From positions 682,001 to 746,000 of the forward strand of contig NEEC01000021.1 in NCBI GenBank assembly GCA_002189035.1: a DNA stretch of 64,000 nucleotides, written 5' to 3'. Position 1 is the stretch's first letter. Every line of letters starts with the position of its first letter. The position numbers were made by a program, and so were the translations under genes. This DNA comes from Utricularia gibba. Its lineage: Eukaryota > Streptophyta > Magnoliopsida > Lamiales > Lentibulariaceae. Shown piece by piece: positions 59,524 through 64,000 of this stretch. The notes beneath the pieces were generated by a model. The model had not been told where the DNA came from and did no database searches. It worked only from the letters and a program-made list of their open reading frames with translations.

Positions 59524-61489
59524 GGCTTCTGTCTCCCCCACTGCGTCTGAGCTGTGTCAATGAATATAAAGAAGACACCCTCAACAACCCACATGTAACA
59601 TCCACTAAATGCTTTCCAATGCTAAACACCCACGAAAAGAAAACACGAAATTACCTCCATGACTACACAACAAAAAAAAAAGTGGTGGAAACAGGGAGAG
59701 CGAACTGTGAAGTAACCCACACACATTCACAACTCATTTCATCCCACACTACAAAACCCACAATCCAGAACACCCAAAATCGAAACTAGAGTGCATTATT
59801 TATCCCTAACCTCCAAGCACTACCTTCTGTAATTCACTAGCAATAACAAAACCCTACATTATTTCATAACTCCCTACTCCCTTGTCCTTGGAATGTAAGG
59901 AAGAAGATAATCCAGAAAGGCAGCGCCCACTCTAATAATGGATGAAGGAGCAGTAATTATTTCATATTTACCAGGACACGTACTTCCCCACGCTGCTTAC
60001 TGTAGATTTCTATACTCAGGACAGTCTTCCCACCGGAGACATAAATTACTGTGTCAGCATCACCCCTCTCTCCCTCCCCCTCCTTCCACGACCAACTAAT
60101 TAATACCAATTTGAAATCAAAACCATCAAATCTAAGTCGTTTTAATGATCAATTAGGAAACCAATTCTTAATTATAAAAATTAGGGTTTGATTAGACTAA
60201 TTACGCACACGTATTGAAAACTACGTGATTATAAAACGAGTATGCATTGTTTTGCTAATCAAATTAATTTTAATTTTTTACTAATATTTTAAAATAATTC
60301 AATTATAAACTAATCACATGGTATATAGACACAAATGATTTAAATATATTATTAATTAAACTATACTATGAAACACATCCCACCCTCATCTTTGCATTGG
60401 ACAGCATCAGACAAAGACAAATCATATTGCCTAAGGTCATTCCCGAACGTGACATATGCAAATAGGGTTGTTCATGGGTCAAATTTGATACGCTAACACT
60501 AGAAATCGAAACCGAATTATTTATAAAATAATCAAATAATTAAAATCCCTAATTGGATGGGGTTGGGATGAATTTTAACTATGTTTTTCCCAATACTTTT
60601 TATCTGTTTTTGTAATTTGAAACCGTACTTTAGATTATGTAGAATATAATGAGTTTGAGATTGTAAAATTGTTTTATGTGATATCATAAAATTTAAAATA
60701 AATGTATACTATAAAGTTTAATATTAATGTTATGATATAAATGTTTTTTTAGAATAGATAAATAATGAATAATATAATTTTTCTAATTAATCTTTTATTT
60801 AATTTATAAAACATATATTTAAGAAATTCAATAATTTCTGAAGCTAATTACAGAATCTTAATTTATGATTTTACTACATAACGAATAAATATTAGAATAA
60901 CACATAACATGGCATGCCCTTTCTTTTAATGTATGGTCAAACAATTGGGTGTTTTTAAAATTATTCTTTTAACCCAAAGTTGAGTGTGATGATGCACAAT
61001 TATCACCATGGCCCTACTCACTCTATTACACTAATTACAACATTATGCACATGATGATGAGTCAAAATAATATTTTCCTTTGTGAAGTTTATTGTAAAAC
61101 AAAGTGGGGGTAAACAAGTAACTTTCTTGGGAAGAGGAGACATACCATGATTGGTCTCAAAATGGTTGTGAAAGCTCCACATGAGAGGGGAGTAGCTGAA
61201 TGAATTGAATGTGGATGGATGGAGATGGAAGACCAGTTCAAATCTCATGTCCCATTATGATGATATCAATCATACACCATATTTATTTTATTTATTTGTT
61301 TTATTTTATTTCTAATATTGGTATATATGTATTTTGAGTGAAATAATACTGAATACTCATAACCACCACATGTGAACCGCGGGGGGTAGTTGGTGGGAGA
61401 AATGGGGGGTTCTGACAACATTGTCCCATCGCCCAACCAACCCCATGCTCTTACTCTCCCAATGTCAACTCCATATTTGACTTATTACA

Positions 61490-61833
61490 CCTCTTTTATT
61501 AATATTTATAAATAATATTTATACTCAAATTTACCTATTCTTTTGTTTTATTAATTAGTATATGTATGTTATTTTTGTATGATTATATGAATTATGTATT
61601 CTTTTTTTGAACATGTGGATGATATTACGTATAAATAGAGGGTAGAAACTAATTTTATACATACCATAGCATGTTTTCTTATTTATACTCATTCAAAGAT
61701 AATTTCTATATTTACTCTAACATATCAAACATTATTTTCTATTGTTATATCTCATACCTTGATTAATTTTTTATATACATACTCAATTATATTATACTTA
61801 AATATACTAATATCTTACTATCAAATGACTTTT
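61490..61833. mobile_element. Diverged relative of the TauE/SafE-intron MITE
   Basis: The right end reversed reads AAGTCATTTGATAGTAAGAT, close to both ends of 24727-25030. Internal blocks are collinear: ATTTATACTCAAATTTAC, TTTTTTTGAACATGTGGATG and CATATCAAACATTAT correspond to ATTTATACGTAAGTTTAC, TTTTTTGAATATATAGATG and CATATATCAAACGTTAT of the other copy. The left terminus is degraded, so the boundary is approximate. Confidence 0.5.
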
Positions 61834-63149
61834 TATGATTATCGTGTTTTGTTGATGTGAACAAGATAAAATAGATTTAATTTACTAGGATTTAAATGCA
61901 AATAATGTGTTGGATTAATTTTTTATGTAGTATCTAGTTATTAACATTTGAAATGAGATTAAGTGACTTCAAATAAAGGGGAAATATGATTTTAAATAAA
62001 CTCATAGACATGAGATTAAAAAAAACTCGTGTGATTTTGGGTTATTAAATCTACCGACTAAACACCATATAATTATAATTTTGCTTTTAAAGTCATGTAA
62101 TCCTATTAACCAATCATTGTTTTAAATTATGAATATTAATAATAAGGGTAGGATTAGATTTGAATGAATCATAATTTGTACACATTTGTACAAAAAATAA
62201 AAAAAATAGGCGTTAAATTATTTTGATAATGAGATTAGTATATATATAGATATTCTTTTCCAAAAATGGATATTTTAAAAGTTGTATAATATAGTATTGA
62301 TATCGATATATCTGATTTTTAAATAGTTCATAAACAAATATAGTACATTATATATGATTGATAGTGCACCATGCTCTTTAGCATGTTAATAAAATAATTA
62401 GTCTGAGCATATTGTAAAGTATTGATATTCCGAAAAATTTCGAGAATAAAATCGATATCCAATATTTCAACCAATTCGTATTCGAATATTTCAAAAGTGA
62501 TTTTAGTATTCATGATATCTTTTCTTTCAAATAATTCAATATTCGACATAATATCCGTAAACATTGAATATTGAGGTGAAGTGTAGATCAACATTAGTTG
62601 GATTAGAAGACAAGTACTTATCTATAGCATGCTTATGAAATAAAAAATGTATGATTTGTTTTTGTGTGGGCCATGTAATCACAACATTAAAAAATGTATG
62701 ATTCGTTTATGAAATAAATGAAATTAAAAATTCGGAAATTTAATAAGTCTGGAGATGACATTTAAAAGGAGGGAGGGAGGGTGTCGTACTCGTGGACTGG
62801 TTAGTTCCTTTGCATTTGCATTTGAATTTGCATTTGCGTGGTGTTTGCATTTAAAATGGGCAGCGCTTAAATGACTGACAGCTGTACGCGTCCGTTAGCT
62901 GTTCCACGCCCGCTTCATTAAGACATGAGACCGGGTCGCCTCCAGACATTTATTCCCCAGACATGGCTTTTTGGGAATTTTAAGATATGATTATTTATTT
63001 TAAATGCACGATTATTGTTATTACTGATTTGTGACAAATCATTACCCCTAATGTCCAAGTGTATGTGCACGGTTCAGCATGCCAACATGGCAAGTTGAAC
63101 TGCAATTATTGGGTGTGCTTTTTATTGGAAATGATTAAAGTTTGTTCAC

Positions 63150-63463
63150 TAAAAGTTCGTTTGATATGAATGTAATTTATATGTTTACGTATAATGTAAT
63201 TGAGTATATATACATAATCAATTGTATATAATATTTGATATTCAAAAATAGAAGTCTTAATATTCAATTTCTATACATATATCTAACTTTCCTCTATTTA
63301 TATATATTCAATTGTATATAATTACTTCAAAAAATAAGTATTTAAATAATATAATTATGCAATATTAATATACGTATACTAGTTAATCAAACAATAATAT
63401 AATCCAAAAATGTTTTCATTATAAAATATAACATATCTAAATTCATTTTTTTAACAAACACAT
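63150..63463. mobile_element. Possible MITE, weak ends
   Basis: Left end AAAGTTCGTTTGATA and reversed right end AATGTGTTTGTTA, with CTA next to both ends. The TIR match is short (TTTG core), so this is only a candidate related to 37844-38061. Confidence 0.25.
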
Positions 63464-64000
63464 TCTAAATCTAAAATTCTGAAATACATTTTATCTTAAA
63501 CCATATTATCAAAATATTAAATAATCTACCAAACACTATTTTTAGAATTTGATGTGCAAAATTAAATAATTTAAAAAATACTTAAATTTAAAATTTATTA
63601 TAATAATTTTGTATGATAAATAAATATTAAGTTTGTTTATTATGTAGAATATTGTGACATCAATTGTAAAAACGCCAATTTACAGAAACTTGTAATTTGA
63701 AAGATTTAAAGATGCTTATTTTTAAAAAAGCCCAATAATGAAGCCCAAATGAATTGATCCATTTCTTGACATCATATGGGGCCCAATGTTGTTCTCATCG
63801 ATGCTGCCATGAACAAAACTCATCTAAGCCCATGTTTTCGAGCATGTGACTTTATATTTATAAACTTGTTTAAGCCTCTTTTTTATTTAAATATAAATAA
63901 TTCAAAAAAGTTATTGACAAAATTATCATATGAAATCCCGCCATATTTATATGTTTTTTGTGATTGATTTTCTTATTATTTTGTGTTTGTTTCGAAATAT

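Larger units (their letters stand above)
59524..64000. other. 4.5-kb intergenic region to the right edge
   Basis: 59524-60110 is the CYP96A-type promoter and leader. The remainder is AT-rich with a MITE relative at 61490-61833, a possible MITE at 63150-63463, a TTTGCA-rich tract at 62810-62855, a GGGAGGGAGGG tract near 62770, and a GCCCA cluster at 63729-63832. ORFs (61018-61248, 62328-62594, 63776-63967) have no recognisable domain. Confidence 0.5.

Noticed and set aside
1-64000. tRNA, rRNA, CRISPR or viral insertions
   Set aside because: No tRNA-like B-box with a matching acceptor stem, no rRNA-like block, no regular spaced repeats and no viral polymerase or capsid-like ORF was seen by eye.

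Overview
This window is nuclear DNA from a flowering plant, most likely a dicot. The genes have many short introns with plant-type splice sites, the intergenic DNA is very AT-rich with poly-A/T tracts and short interspersed repeats, and every recognisable protein belongs to a land-plant family (CIPK, Dof, bHLH, NF-YC, CYP77, CYP96, augmin-8/QWRF). I cannot name the species from sequence alone. There is no plasmid, phage, CRISPR or operon architecture, and no intact transposase or reverse-transcriptase ORF.

Layout. 1-867 (+): 3' end of a MALE DISCOVERER/MRH1-type receptor-like pseudokinase. 1529-2860 (+): intronless CBL-interacting protein kinase of the CIPK20 type. 2861-8390: AT-rich desert. 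9221-11617 (+): AUGMIN subunit 8-like (QWRF family) protein, 6 coding exons. 12593-14348 (-): equilibrative nucleoside transporter, 8 exons. 15998-17607 (-): bHLH factor of the bHLH112/113 type, 7 exons. 17.6-24.3 kb: repeats only. 24323-26625 (-): TauE/SafE-family membrane protein, 4 exons, with a MITE in its last intron. 29155-30364 (-): CRIPT, 4 exons. 33900-35508 (+): CYP77-family P450, 2 exons. 35.5-41.4 kb: repeats including MITEs. 41382-43931 (-): DUF707 protein, 14 exons. 48978-49685 (+): Dof zinc-finger factor. 50053-52137 (-): DCN1-like cullin-neddylation factor, 11 exons. 53691-54323 (+): NF-YC. 57994-59523 (-): single-exon CYP96A-type P450 carrying three apparent 1-bp homopolymer deletions. 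59.5-64 kb: repeats only.

The genes do not form an obvious pathway cluster; this is an ordinary euchromatic segment with genes every 2-7 kb. Two convergent pairs occur (augmin-8/ENT and Dof/DCN1). The two P450s belong to families tied to fatty-acyl and cuticle chemistry, but they lie about 24 kb apart with unrelated genes between them.

The exon models were built by eye: splice sites, reading phase and family-conserved protein text were required to agree, and exon lengths were checked for phase. The most noteworthy observations are the clustered homopolymer frameshifts in the CYP96A gene, three probable GC-AG introns, a start codon sitting alone at the end of an exon in the DCN1-like gene, a MITE family shared between the TauE/SafE intron and 61.5-61.8 kb, and a roughly 480-bp repeat in inverted orientation on either side of the DUF707 gene. 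I found no convincing undescribed biological system.
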